A DNA stretch of 34,628 nt from Pseudomonadota bacterium (GCA_021783855.1 JAJXTL010000014.1:1-34628), one strand, 5' to 3'; shown: positions 16,726 to 23,557, counted from the first letter of the stretch. Notes: generated by a model from the letters alone, not told the origin. A program made the numbers and translations.

Positions 16726-16752
16726 TTATCGGTGCAGGGGGAAAAAACTTTA
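16726..16752 (-). promoter_or_regulatory. σ28 (FliA) promoter of fliC
   Basis: On the - strand the sequence is TAAAGTTT-N11-ACCGATAA. It differs from the enterobacterial FliA consensus TAAAGTTT-N11-GCCGATAA by one base and has the exact spacing. It lies 94 bp upstream of the fliC start, so the transcript would carry a leader of roughly 85 nt. Confidence 0.92.
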
Positions 16753-16816
16753 GGATTATTTTTTAAAATTTGTCACAGATCAGGAAATAGTGCCGCGAAG
16801 AAATAAGAGCAGATAT

Positions 16817-17210
16817 GTCATCCTGACCCTGTTTACATGCTTGTCATCCCGAGCGAAGTCGAGGGATCTTGTGGAGGTATCCGCATTAAGATCTCTCACA
16901 TCCGTTCGAGATGGCACTTTTCCTTGTCATCCCGAACCTGTCCTCATGCTTGTCATCCCGAACCTGTCCTCATGCTTGTCATCCCGAACCTGTCCGCATG
17001 CTTGTCATCCCGAACCTGTCCGCATGCTTGTCATCCCGACCGCAGTGGAGGGATCTTGCGTTCTTCGGTAAGATCCTTCGGTTTAACTCAGGATGACATC
17101 ACTTTTCAGCTCAGGATGACACCACTCTGTCATGCCGACCCTTTAGTCCTGAGCGTAGCCGAAGGAGCCTGTCGAGGGATCTTGCCGAAGGGTCTTGTGG
17201 AGGGATCCGT
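16817..17210. repeat. REP-like repeat island with 26-bp tandem array
   Basis: The fliC-to-GIY-YIG gap (16633-17240) has no gene beyond the fliC promoter. From 16817 it is built of interspersed GTCATCCCGA...GAGGGATCTTG repeats. At 16923-17026 a 26-bp unit (CTTGTCATCCCGAACCTGTC plus CTCATG or CGCATG) occurs four times in tandem with a partial fifth copy at 17027 and a degenerate copy near 16817. Inverted arms (GGATCTTGC / GTAAGATCC, and AGCCGAAGGAGCC) can form hairpins. The unit is not a multiple of 3, so the frames through it are not genes. Confidence 0.85.
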
Positions 17211-17240
17211 TTATGATTGCCAGCACGGGAGGAGAAGCCG

Positions 17241-17543
17241 GTGGACAAGACCTACTATGTATATCTGTTAACCAGCTGGAACAACAAGGTGATGTATGTC
17301 GGTGTCACCAGTAATCTTGAACGCAGGATATATGAACATAAAAACAGCCTGGTGGAAGGTTTTACGAAAAAGTACAACGTTAATAAACTTGTCTGCTACG
17401 AAACCACGAACGACGTCATGGTGGCGCTTGAGCGGGAAAAGCAGATAAAAAAATGGCGGCGTGAAAAAAAGAACCGGTTGGTGACACAAATGAATCCCGC
17501 ATGGGCAGATTTGAGTTTGGAGTGGCAGAGTGGGGCTGGATGA
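17241..17543 (+). CDS. Single-domain GIY-YIG nuclease family protein
   Basis: This 100-residue protein has YYVYLLTSWNNKVMYVGVTS near its N-terminus. That supplies the GIY-YIG element (here VYLL...MYVG), followed by the conserved NLERRIYEHK arginine/glutamate helix and the ALEREKQIKKWRREKK segment typical of the UvrC-N/URI-like small GIY-YIG proteins. The domain fold is known to cut DNA using a metal ion; the biological role of these solo proteins is not settled. I chose GTG 17241 because GGAGGAG ends 7 bp upstream and the domain begins at once; a TTG at 17217 has no such site. REP-like repeats flank the gene on both sides, the right-hand one starting 8 bp after the stop. Confidence 0.85.
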   Translation: MDKTYYVYLLTSWNNKVMYVGVTSNLERRIYEHKNSLVEGFTKKYNVNKLVCYETTNDVMVALEREKQIKKWRREKKNRLVTQMNPAWADLSLEWQSGAG

Positions 17544-17551
17544 CACAGCTC

Positions 17552-17663
17552 TGTCATCCCGAGCCTGTCGAGGGATCTGCGCGCGCCGAATATCCTTCGG
17601 CTTCGCTCAGGATGGCAAAGCACTTTCATTCAGGATGACACCGCTCTTTCGCTCGGGATGACA
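17552..17663. repeat. 112-bp REP/MITE-like unit bounded by inverted repeats
   Basis: TGTCATCCCGAGC at 17552-17564 is matched by its exact reverse complement GCTCGGGATGACA at 17651-17663. The interior holds CCTGTCGAGGGATCT and CCTTCGGCTTCGCTCAGGATG arms of the same family as the island to its left. The rest of the 340-bp gap to rpsF (17664-17883) holds the ribosomal-protein promoter and leader. Confidence 0.75.
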
Positions 17664-17767
17664 AGTGCAGCAGGGCGGATAAAGCCCGGAGGGTATCCAT
17701 CGTCTCGGCTGGCTGCTTTATTTATCCTTAAACCAGGGGTGCGGTGTTTCCCCGTGCATTATTTCCC

Positions 17768-17795
17768 TTGACGATTCCGTGTATTCCATTATAAT
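17768..17795 (+). promoter_or_regulatory. σ70 promoter of the rpsF operon
   Basis: TTGACG, a 16-bp spacer and a perfect TATAAT (17790-17795) are followed by GCGCGCCCC, a GC-rich discriminator typical of stringently controlled ribosomal promoters. The predicted start near 17802 gives a leader of about 80 nt before rpsF. Confidence 0.9.
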
Positions 17796-17833
17796 GCGCG
17801 CCCCTGTAAAGCCGATAGTCGGTTTTCAGCCTT

Positions 17834-17867
17834 GCTCCACCGTCTCGCATGGCGGGGGGCTTTTATT
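17834..17867 (+). promoter_or_regulatory. Hairpin leader before rpsF, candidate S6:S18 autoregulatory motif or attenuator
   Basis: GCTCC-A-CCG can pair with CGG-GGGGC around a 10-nt loop, and the stem is followed by TTTTATT just before the Shine-Dalgarno. Upstream lies a second small hairpin (CCGA-TAG-TCGG). rpsF leaders in many bacteria carry a hairpin bound by the S6:S18 complex, with a CCG element. The position and the CCG fit, but I have not matched the full consensus. Confidence 0.45.
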
Positions 17868-17883
17868 ACCATAAGGAGATGTA

Positions 17884-18264
17884 ATGCGACATTACGAAAT
17901 CGTGTTTATCGTGCATCCCGATCAAAGCGAACAAGTACCTGCAATGATCGAGCGTTACCGCACATTAGTCACTTCCAAGGGTGGTCAGATCCATCGTCTG
18001 GAAGACTGGGGCCGCCGTCAGCTGGCCTACGCTATCCAGAAAATTCACAAGGCGCACTACGTGCTGATGAATATCGAATGCAATCAGGAAGCATTGGACG
18101 AGCTGGAGCATGCGTTCCGTTTCAATGATGCAGTCTTGCGTCATCTGACCGTCAAAACCAAGACGGCTGTCACTGTTCCATCGGCAATGATGAAGGAAGA
18201 AAAATCCCGTTCAGTGCTCAGTGAAGACTTTGTTCAGACCAGAGATGAAAGCGTAGAAGCTTAA
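17884..18264 (+). CDS. rpsF: 30S ribosomal protein S6
   Basis: This 126-residue protein begins [20 protein letters not shown], the S6 hallmark, and continues with [19 protein letters not shown] (about 34-52), [14 protein letters not shown] and [12 protein letters not shown]6 pairs with S18 on the 30S platform. AAGGAG lies 7 bp before the ATG. The C-terminal acidic tail (about 100-126) is variable in the family. It heads the rpsF-rpsR-rplI operon. Confidence 0.98.
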   Translation: MRHYEIVFIVHPDQSEQVPAMIERYRTLVTSKGGQIHRLEDWGRRQLAYAIQKIHKAHYVLMNIECNQEALDELEHAFRFNDAVLRHLTVKTKTAVTVPSAMMKEEKSRSVLSEDFVQTRDESVEA

Positions 18265-18279
18265 ATCCGCTCGACTAAT

Positions 18280-18300
18280 CGTTGCAGCCTAAGTGCAACG
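18280..18300 (+). promoter_or_regulatory. Intercistronic stem-loop between rpsF and rpsR
   Basis: CGTTGCA, a 7-nt loop and TGCAACG form a perfect 7-bp stem in the 59-bp rpsF-rpsR spacer, where many betaproteobacteria carry priB. No T-run follows, so it is more likely a processing or translation-control element than a terminator. Confidence 0.5.
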
Positions 18301-18323
18301 GCTTATCAATAGAAGGGAATATC

Positions 18324-18599
18324 ATGGCTCGTCCATCAAGCAAGAGTACCGATGACAAAAAGAAGCGTTTTTCTCGCAATAATCTGTTCAAGCGCCGCAA
18401 ATTCTGCCGCTTCACAGTCGAGAAAATCGCTGAAGTAGATTACAAGGATGTGAATATCCTCAAGGAATTTATTTCTGAAAACGGCAAGCTGATTCCGGCT
18501 CGCATCACGGGTACCAAGACACGCTACCAGCGTCAATTGAGCACCGCCGTGAAGCGCGCGCGTTTCCTGGCTTTGCTGCCCTATACTGATTTGCACTAG
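18324..18599 (+). CDS. rpsR: 30S ribosomal protein S18
   Basis: This 91-residue protein contains [15 protein letters not shown] (about 20-34), IDYKD-like [21 protein letters not shown] split by the usual turn, [20 protein letters not shown] (about 59-78) and the end ALLPYTDLH, all standard for S18. I use ATG 18324 with GAAGGGA upstream; the frame extends to 18282 without a ribosome site. The basic, Ser/Lys-rich N-terminal 18 residues are longer than in E. coli (75 residues in total). Confidence 0.98.
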   Translation: MARPSSKSTDDKKKRFSRNNLFKRRKFCRFTVEKIAEVDYKDVNILKEFISENGKLIPARITGTKTRYQRQLSTAVKRARFLALLPYTDLH

Positions 18600-18610
18600 G
18601 AGTATCGGAC

Positions 18611-19060
18611 ATGCAAATAATTTTGATGGAAAAAGTGATCAATCTGGGTCAACTGGGCGATGTGGTCAAGGTCAAGAACGGTTATGCCCGTAACTTTCTG
18701 ATCCCGCAAGGCAAGGCAAAGCGTGCAACGACAGCCAATATGGCTGAGTTCGAAGTGCGTCGCGCTGAAATAATGGCGGCTGACAAGGCGAAACTGGCTG
18801 ATGCGCAGGCACGCGGCGAAAAGCTGGCTGGACTTACCGTGCAGATTTCGCAAAAGGCCGGTGTGGATGGACGTCTGTTCGGCTCCGTGACCAATGCGGA
18901 TATCGCAACCGCGTTGGCAGCGCAGGGTTTTGAAGTTGACAAGGCGCAAGTGCGTATGGCCGAAGGTCATCTGAAATCTGTCGGCGATTACACCGTCAGC
19001 ATTCAGTTGCACACCGACGTGGCAGCCGATATCACGGTTTCTGTGCTCGGCGAACATTAA
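18611..19060 (+). CDS. rplI: 50S ribosomal protein L9
   Basis: This 149-residue protein begins [19 protein letters not shown] and continues with [17 protein letters not shown] (about 21-37), the N-terminal rRNA-binding domain. A long central helix (about 40-75) follows, then a C-terminal domain with [16 protein letters not shown] (about 86-101) and a close at VSVLGEH. Length equals the E. coli protein. It starts 11 bp after rpsR with AGGAG upstream. Confidence 0.98.
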   Translation: MQIILMEKVINLGQLGDVVKVKNGYARNFLIPQGKAKRATTANMAEFEVRRAEIMAADKAKLADAQARGEKLAGLTVQISQKAGVDGRLFGSVTNADIATALAAQGFEVDKAQVRMAEGHLKSVGDYTVSIQLHTDVAADITVSVLGEH

Positions 19061-19105
19061 GGCGGGCGTAGCCCACCCTACGAAATATTCGTAAAATAGC
19101 AGCAT

Positions 19106-19133
19106 AAAAAAGGACTGGAAACAGTCCTTTTTT
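19106..19133. terminator. Bidirectional-type intrinsic terminator after rplI
   Basis: AAAAAAGGACTG, a GAAA tetraloop and CAGTCCTTTTTT form a perfect 12-bp stem whose descending arm ends in a T-run. It closes the ribosomal-protein operon 45 bp after rplI. Confidence 0.93.
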
Positions 19134-19198
19134 ATTTCCGTCGTTTTCCGCGCGGGGCAAGGTAAAATACGCCTCTTGGCAAGTCTCAGGTTTATACC

Positions 19199-20581
19199 AT
19201 GCAAAATTTCTCACAGTCTGACGCGCAAGTCGATCAGATCAAGCTGCCTCCCCATTCGGTAGAAGCCGAGCAGTCGGTGCTGGGCGGCTTGATGCTGGAA
19301 TCTTCCGCGCTGGATAAAATCGCCGATCTGATCACCGAGGATGATTTCTATCGTCGCGAGCACCGATTGATTTACCGGCAGATCGTGCGCATGAGCGAGC
19401 AGGCCAAGCCGGTGGACGTGATTACCGTGGCCGAAGCGCTGGAGAATAACAACGAGCTGGACAAGGCGGGCGGGCTGGCCTACCTGGGCAGTCTGGTGCA
19501 GAATGTGCCCTCGGCTGCCAACATTCGCCGCTATGGCGAGATCGTGCGCGAGCGTTCCATCATGCGTAAACTGGTGGAAGTGGGTACGGAGATTGCCGCT
19601 AGCGCCTACAATCCGACAGGGCGCGACGCCGCGCAATTGCTGGATGAGGCGGAGGGCAAGGTGTTCGAGATCGCCGAGGCGGGATCGAAGGGCAAGCAGG
19701 GTTTCATGTCCATGCCGCCGTTGCTCACTCAGGTGGTCGAGCGCATCGAGACGCTGTACGGGCGCGATAATGCCAGCGATGTGACGGGTACGCCGACCGG
19801 CTTTGCCGATCTGGACAAGATGACATCCGGTTTGCAGGCGGGCGATCTGGTGATCGTGGCGGGACGGCCAAGTATGGGAAAAACGGCTTTTTCGATCAAT
19901 ATCGCGGAAAATATCGCGCTGGACAGCAAGCTGCCGGTGGCGATTTTCAGTATGGAAATGGGTGCGGCGCAACTGGCGATGCGTATGCTGGGCTCGGTAG
20001 GCAAGCTCAATCAGCACGATCTGCGCTCGGGAAAGTTGCAGGATGACGACTGGGGGCGGCTGACTCATGCGCTGGGCAAGCTCAACGACGCGCCGATGTT
20101 TATCGATGAATCGGCCGCCCTGTCGTCGCTTGATTTGCGCGCACGGGCACGCCGGCTGCATCGCCAGCACGGTCAGCTTGGATTGATTGTGGTGGATTAT
20201 TTGCAACTGATGAGTTCCAACGCGGGCAAGGCCAGCGAGAACCGTGCCACGGAAATTTCGGAAATCTCGCGCGGCCTGAAGAGTCTGGCGAAGGAATTGC
20301 AATGCCCGGTGATGGCGCTTTCGCAGCTCAACCGTTCGCTGGAACAGCGCCCCAACAAGCGTCCTGTAATGTCAGACTTGCGCGAATCCGGTGCGATAGA
20401 GCAGGATGCCGACCTGATTTTGTTCATTTATCGCGACGAAGTCTACAACTCCGATTCGGCGGATAAGGGCAAGGCCGAGATCATCATCGGCAAACAGCGT
20501 AACGGCCCGATCGGCACGGTGGCACTGGCTTTCAGGGGCGAATACACGCGCTTCGACGATCTGGCGTCGAGCGGTTATTAA
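19199..20581 (+). CDS. dnaB: Replicative DNA helicase DnaB
   Basis: This 460-residue hexameric helicase unwinds DNA ahead of the replication fork. The N-terminal domain (about 15-120) has PPHSVEAEQSVLGGLML and EDDFYRREHRLIY. The RecA-like C-terminal domain (about 185-455) has Walker A GRPSMGKTAFS (about 222-232), ATIFSMEM-like AIFSMEMGAAQLAMRML, Walker B LIVVDYLQLM (about 333-342) and SDLRESGAIEQDADLILFIY. No intein is present. It lies downstream of the rplI terminator, so it probably has its own promoter in the short gap; I see no strong one. Confidence 0.98.
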   Translation: MQNFSQSDAQVDQIKLPPHSVEAEQSVLGGLMLESSALDKIADLITEDDFYRREHRLIYRQIVRMSEQAKPVDVITVAEALENNNELDKAGGLAYLGSLVQNVPSAANIRRYGEIVRERSIMRKLVEVGTEIAASAYNPTGRDAAQLLDEAEGKVFEIAEAGSKGKQGFMSMPPLLTQVVERIETLYGRDNASDVTGTPTGFADLDKMTSGLQAGDLVIVAGRPSMGKTAFSINIAENIALDSKLPVAIFSMEMGAAQLAMRMLGSVGKLNQHDLRSGKLQDDDWGRLTHALGKLNDAPMFIDESAALSSLDLRARARRLHRQHGQLGLIVVDYLQLMSSNAGKASENRATEISEISRGLKSLAKELQCPVMALSQLNRSLEQRPNKRPVMSDLRESGAIEQDADLILFIYRDEVYNSDSADKGKAEIIIGKQRNGPIGTVALAFRGEYTRFDDLASSGY

Positions 20582-20607
20582 ACTCATCCGGCGGGGCGGA
20601 ATAAAGT

Positions 20608-20636
20608 TTGAAGTCGGACCTGGTTTCGGCTACAAT
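20608..20636 (+). promoter_or_regulatory. σ70 promoter of tRNA-Val
   Basis: TTGAAG, a 17-bp spacer and TACAAT are followed by GCGCC, 14 bp upstream of the mature tRNA 5' end. The GC-rich discriminator is typical of stable-RNA promoters. Confidence 0.8.
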
Positions 20637-20650
20637 GCGCCCTCTTCAAA

Positions 20651-20727
20651 AGGAGCGTAGCTCAGTTGGTTAGAGCACTTGGTCGACATCCAAGGGGTCA
20701 GCAGTTCGAGTCTGCTCGTTCCTACCA
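20651..20727 (+). tRNA. tRNA-Val (anticodon GAC)
   Basis: A full cloverleaf can be drawn: acceptor AGGAGCG/CGTTCCT with one G·U pair, D-arm GCTC...GAGC, anticodon stem CTTGG/CCAAG with loop TCGACAT (anticodon GAC, reading GUC/GUU), T-arm AGCAG-TTCGAGT-CTGCT, and an encoded 3' CCA. It is a single gene, not part of an rRNA operon. It is the probable attachment site of a lost element (see the adjacent integrase remnant). Confidence 0.95.
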
Positions 20728-20967
20728 AAAAATCAACGGGTTAGAGCTGATATGTTCTAGCCCGTTTTTAATTCTGTGGGATTTTTCGGGGACGATACCC
20801 CCGGCCTGTTCCCGTCGAACCATTGCAAGGCTGCGATTCACCCGACTGCCTTCATCCGCGATGCGGTTTAAAGCCGCCAGCAGCTCATCAATCCGTACTG
20901 CCGAATAATGTACTGTCATCTCTTGGCGAATATTTGCCCGGCAAATCAGATGCACAATGCCGCCCGC
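20722..20967 (-). pseudogene. C-terminal remnant of a tyrosine integrase next to tRNA-Val
   Basis: On the - strand, after an in-frame TGA at 20968-20970, the frame reads YAGGIVHLICRANIRQEMTV followed by HYSAVRIDELLAALNRIADE. The segment EMTVHYS plus a following amphipathic helix is how many phage-type tyrosine integrases end, with the HYS tyrosine as candidate nucleophile. Everything upstream (the R-H-R catalytic box) is missing. The frame runs into the 3' end of the tRNA, the usual attachment position. With about 80 residues and no full domain, the call rests on motif plus location. Confidence 0.45.
20735..20770 (+). terminator. Intrinsic terminator of tRNA-Val
   Basis: AACGGGTTAGAGC, a 6-nt loop and GTTCTAGCCCGTT form a 13-bp stem with G·U pairs, followed by TTTTA, starting 8 bp after the tRNA. 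Confidence 0.85.
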
Positions 20968-21008
20968 ATATCATTGTTGGACGCAGTTCGACAGATAACG
21001 TCATCAGG

Positions 21009-21746
21009 TCAAAAGAATTCGTATTCCAGTCGAGCCAAAAGTGTTCTGCTCGGGGCGCCGGGGTTGACGCCGAAGACGATGCCGATGCTGTATCCCAGCT
21101 CTTTCCCGCCATGTGATCTCAGTTCTCCGGAGAATACAGGCCCGATCTGGTAGGCGTTGTCAGCAGGGCGAAAGTAGGCCTCGATGCCCGGCGTGTAAGT
21201 GGCGAGGCCGGCATTGATATTGTAGCCTACGCTGTAGGCTGAGCGGATCGCATAGCTGCTGCTTGCCGCAGCACCAACCTGTTTGCCGAAAATAAAATTG
21301 AGTCGCTGATTGATATGTCCTGACATCTTCTCAAACAGCGGGCCGAATTCGGCAGCACTCGGCACGCCTTCCTGTTTGCTGTGAGCATACGATGCCAGAA
21401 ACCCCAGGTTCGCCCAGTATTCACCCGGAGAGGTAAGCTGGAATGTGTTTTCCAGCTCATAACCTGAAGGCTGCGTTGAGCCTCCGGGATCGCGATTGAA
21501 TTGACCGATGTAAGCTTCGGCCTTCCACCAGCTGGTAAAGGCGTGCGCCACCGACACATTGTAGCCGCTAGCGCCATTGAGAGCGCTGCGGCCGTCCTGT
21601 GAGGCGAAGCCAAATACTTCGACTTCGCTTTGCCCCTGGATTACGCTGGGCGAATAGACGATGAAGTCGTTTTCCGCGCGGGCAGCATCCGCTCCCAAAG
21701 TAAACATGGTGGCAAGTGCCGCAATTGCTGCTGAATTCGTTGTCAT
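21009..21746 (-). CDS. Outer-membrane beta-barrel-like protein in iron-uptake operon
   Basis: This 245-residue protein has a signal peptide (about residues 1-24, cleavage after ADAARA). The mature part alternates polar and hydrophobic residues, has many aromatics (WWKAEAYIGQF, YWANLGFLASYAH) and ends in LARLEYEFF, a C-terminal phenylalanine typical of BAM-inserted porin-like barrels. I do not recognise the family. AAGGGAG lies 8 bp before the ATG. It is the third gene of a Fur-box-controlled run after a cupredoxin-like protein and FTR1, so an outer-membrane role in metal uptake is suggested by context only. Its stop lies near the integrase remnant. Confidence 0.7.
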   Translation of the reverse strand: MTTNSAAIAALATMFTLGADAARAENDFIVYSPSVIQGQSEVEVFGFASQDGRSALNGASGYNVSVAHAFTSWWKAEAYIGQFNRDPGGSTQPSGYELENTFQLTSPGEYWANLGFLASYAHSKQEGVPSAAEFGPLFEKMSGHINQRLNFIFGKQVGAAASSSYAIRSAYSVGYNINAGLATYTPGIEAYFRPADNAYQIGPVFSGELRSHGGKELGYSIGIVFGVNPGAPSRTLLARLEYEFF

Positions 21747-21826
21747 CGTATGACTCCCTTGGATTGTTACATGAGGCTTGCGTAAATTTATTCACTTGCC
21801 AGAGCAGATGAAGTTGCGATCGCCTT

Positions 21827-22663
21827 TCAACACCGGTTTTCTATAGGTTTTACCCGCGCTTTGCGGTTGCCGCCATAGACGCGCATCAAAAGGAAAATGC
21901 TCAGCAAGGTGCCAACATAGAACACGACCTGTATGCCCGACGGACGCGCAATGTAACCTATCAGTATGTGCAGGAATTGCCCGATCAGGCTGCTCTGGCT
22001 CAGGATGCCGGAAGTGTTCCACAAGCCGTTACCCAACGCGGGCAGAAGTCCTATCTGATTGAGAAAGCCTGCAGCCTGAGCCGCGAGGCCCGCTGCGAGC
22101 AGCAGAATCAGCCAGCTCGTGACTGAAAAAAAGTGCCGTGTCGGGATGCGCAACAGGCCGACATACAGGAGCAGGCCGACCAGGATGCCGACGACTATGC
22201 CACCTAAACCGCCCATCAGCATATTGATGCTTTGCTCGCCGCCCGTGGCAATTGCCCAGAGAAACAGCACCGCTTCAGATCCCTCGCGCATGACCGCCAC
22301 CAGCGTGATGATCAGCAATGCGGTCATCGGGCGCTGGCCGGACTGCACCTCGGTACCGACGGCTTTGACTTCCGATGAGAGCTGTTTGCCATGTGCGCTC
22401 ATCCACACGTTGTGCCATGTCAGCATGGCCACTGCACTGAGCAGTATCACCGCATTGAGCAATGCCTGCCCGTTGCCGGAAAATTCGGAAGAAGCGACAT
22501 TGGCCAGCATGGCTACGATGGATGCGCCCAGCAGTCCGAGCGCGATGCCCGCAGCGACCCATCTGCCCCGATTGACGATGCCGCGGCTGGCGCCCAGTAC
22601 GATGGCAATGATGAGGGAGGCTTCCAGCACTTCCCGAAACATGATGACTGCCGTTGCAAGCAT
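21827..22663 (-). CDS. FTR1-family iron permease (EfeU-like)
   Basis: This 278-residue integral membrane protein has about seven hydrophobic segments. Both FTR1 iron-binding motifs are visible: MFREVLEASLIIAI (RExLE, about 8-21) and VMREGSEAVLFLWA (about 124-137). In yeast Ftr1 and bacterial EfeU these glutamates carry iron across the membrane. Here the partner is a small periplasmic cupredoxin-like protein 2 bp upstream, not EfeO/EfeB. AAGGAAAC lies before the ATG and overlaps the stop of that gene. Iron regulation follows from the Fur box ahead of the operon. Substrate Fe2+ or Fe3+ cannot be told from sequence. Confidence 0.92.
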   Translation of the reverse strand: MLATAVIMFREVLEASLIIAIVLGASRGIVNRGRWVAAGIALGLLGASIVAMLANVASSEFSGNGQALLNAVILLSAVAMLTWHNVWMSAHGKQLSSEVKAVGTEVQSGQRPMTALLIITLVAVMREGSEAVLFLWAIATGGEQSINMLMGGLGGIVVGILVGLLLYVGLLRIPTRHFFSVTSWLILLLAAGLAAQAAGFLNQIGLLPALGNGLWNTSGILSQSSLIGQFLHILIGYIARPSGIQVVFYVGTLLSIFLLMRVYGGNRKARVKPIENRC

Positions 22664-22665
22664 GA

Positions 22666-23013
22666 TCAGTTTCCTTTGCCGGCGGCAGGTTTGACGACGA
22701 TAGCTCCCTGCATGTCATGGTCGAAGTCATTGAAGAACTGGTAGCTTCCGGCGTCCAGCGGTCCGACGTAGATCGTCACTTCGCCATGTCCGGGCACGAC
22801 GATCTCGCGCGAAAGGTCATAGCTTTCGAACTCGATCGGCATGGCATCCTGGTTGCGAATGACGATCTTTGTTTTGCTTGCAGCCGGAATGCTTAACTGG
22901 GCCGGGACGAACTTCTGGTGATCAACGACCAGTGTTGTCGCGGGTTCATCGGCGGCCAGCACCGGATTGTGCAGGGCGAATACGCCGACCAGCAGGGATA
23001 ATAAAATTCGCAT
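22666..23013 (-). CDS. Periplasmic cupredoxin-like protein (EfeO cupredoxin-domain type)
   Basis: This 115-residue protein starts at ATG 23013, chosen because GAGGA lies 6-10 bp upstream; the longer frame to 23217 crosses the Fur box and the fur start and is rejected. Residues 1-20 are a signal peptide (MRILLSLLVGVFALHNPVLA). The mature part has the cupredoxin beta-sandwich pattern with FVPAQLSIPAASKTKIVIRN, PIEFESYDLSREIVV and SYQFFNDFDHDMQGAIVV. It lacks the Cys ligand of blue copper proteins, as in the EfeO cupredoxin domain, so it more likely binds or hands over iron (or a redox-inactive metal) to the FTR1 permease. First gene of the operon. Confidence 0.85.
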   Translation of the reverse strand: MRILLSLLVGVFALHNPVLAADEPATTLVVDHQKFVPAQLSIPAASKTKIVIRNQDAMPIEFESYDLSREIVVPGHGEVTIYVGPLDAGSYQFFNDFDHDMQGAIVVKPAAGKGN

Positions 23014-23049
23014 GACTATTCCTCGTATAAAGTTTTTGAAGTGCATGTT

Positions 23050-23068
23050 GCTAATGCTAATCATTCTC
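23050..23068. promoter_or_regulatory. Fur box between fur and the iron-uptake operon
   Basis: GCTAATGCTAATCATTCTC matches the 19-bp consensus GATAATGATAATCATTATC at 16 positions. It covers the -10 and most of the spacer of a - strand promoter (TTGCAA at 23077-23082, N17, TAGCAT at 23054-23059) for the cupredoxin-FTR1 operon. It ends two bases before the -35 of fur. Confidence 0.9.
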
Positions 23069-23070
23069 AT

Positions 23071-23099
23071 TTGTAATTGCAAGTGGTTTTTGATATAAT
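23071..23099 (+). promoter_or_regulatory. σ70 promoter of fur
   Basis: TTGTAA, a 17-bp spacer and a perfect TATAAT (23094-23099) lie 32 bp upstream of the fur ATG. The adjacent Fur box suggests autoregulation. Confidence 0.8.
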
Positions 23100-23131
23100 T
23101 TCCTTCCATTACACTGTGCGGAGACTTCACT

Positions 23132-23557
23132 ATGAACGAGTTGATACAGCTCAAAAGCGCCGGGCTGAAATCCACTTTGCCGCGACTCAAGGTGTTGAGC
23201 CTGTTTGAAAGCGGCAATGATCGCCATTTGAGTGCGGAAGATGTCTACAGGAAGCTGCTGGCAAGCGGTGACGACGTGGGGCTGGCGACGGTATACCGGG
23301 TGTTGAATCAGTTTGAACAGGCGGGGCTGCTGGTCAAGCACCACTTCGAGGGCGACAAGTCGGTGTTCGAACTCAATCAGAACGAGCACCACGATCATAT
23401 CGTGTGCCTGCAATGCGGAAGGGTCGAAGAGTTCTTTGACGCAACCATCGAATTGCGCCAGAAAAAAGCCGCCGCCGAACGCGGCTTTGCCGTACACGAT
23501 CATTCGCTTTACATTTATGCGAATTGCATCAAGCCGAAGTGTCAGTATAAAAGTTGA
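23132..23557 (+). CDS. fur: Ferric uptake regulator Fur
   Basis: This 141-residue metal-sensing repressor has an N-terminal winged helix (about 1-83) with GLKSTLPRLKVLSLF and VGLATVYRVLNQFEQAGLL, and a C-terminal dimerisation and metal domain with HHDHIVCLQCGRVEEF (about 87-102), HDHSLYIYANCIKPKC and final lysines. The HHDH motif and the two Cys pairs (C93/C96 and the C-terminal pair, approximate numbering) are those of Fur, rather than Zur or PerR. It normally represses iron-uptake genes when Fe2+ is plentiful. It is transcribed divergently from the FTR1 operon. Confidence 0.96.
   Translation: MNELIQLKSAGLKSTLPRLKVLSLFESGNDRHLSAEDVYRKLLASGDDVGLATVYRVLNQFEQAGLLVKHHFEGDKSVFELNQNEHHDHIVCLQCGRVEEFFDATIELRQKKAAAERGFAVHDHSLYIYANCIKPKCQYKS

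Noticed and set aside
16923..17052. CRISPR array
   Set aside because: Copies are directly adjacent with a 26-bp period and no unique spacers, and no cas genes are near.
17217..17240. TTG start at 17217 for the GIY-YIG gene
   Set aside because: GTG 17241 has GGAGGAG at proper spacing and starts right at the domain; the extra 8 residues are not domain-like.
16790..17271. Open frames on the + strand through the repeat island, with repeating CHPEPV-like peptides
   Set aside because: They are translations of the 26-bp tandem array and REP-like arms in shifting frames, with no ribosome sites.
19211..20302. 363-codon - strand frame opposite dnaB
   Set aside because: It is an antisense shadow of a clearly real dnaB; rich in His/Gln/Arg without domains.
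23014..23217. Upstream extension of the cupredoxin-like frame
   Set aside because: It would cross the Fur box, both promoters and the fur start, and the signal peptide begins at ATG 23013.
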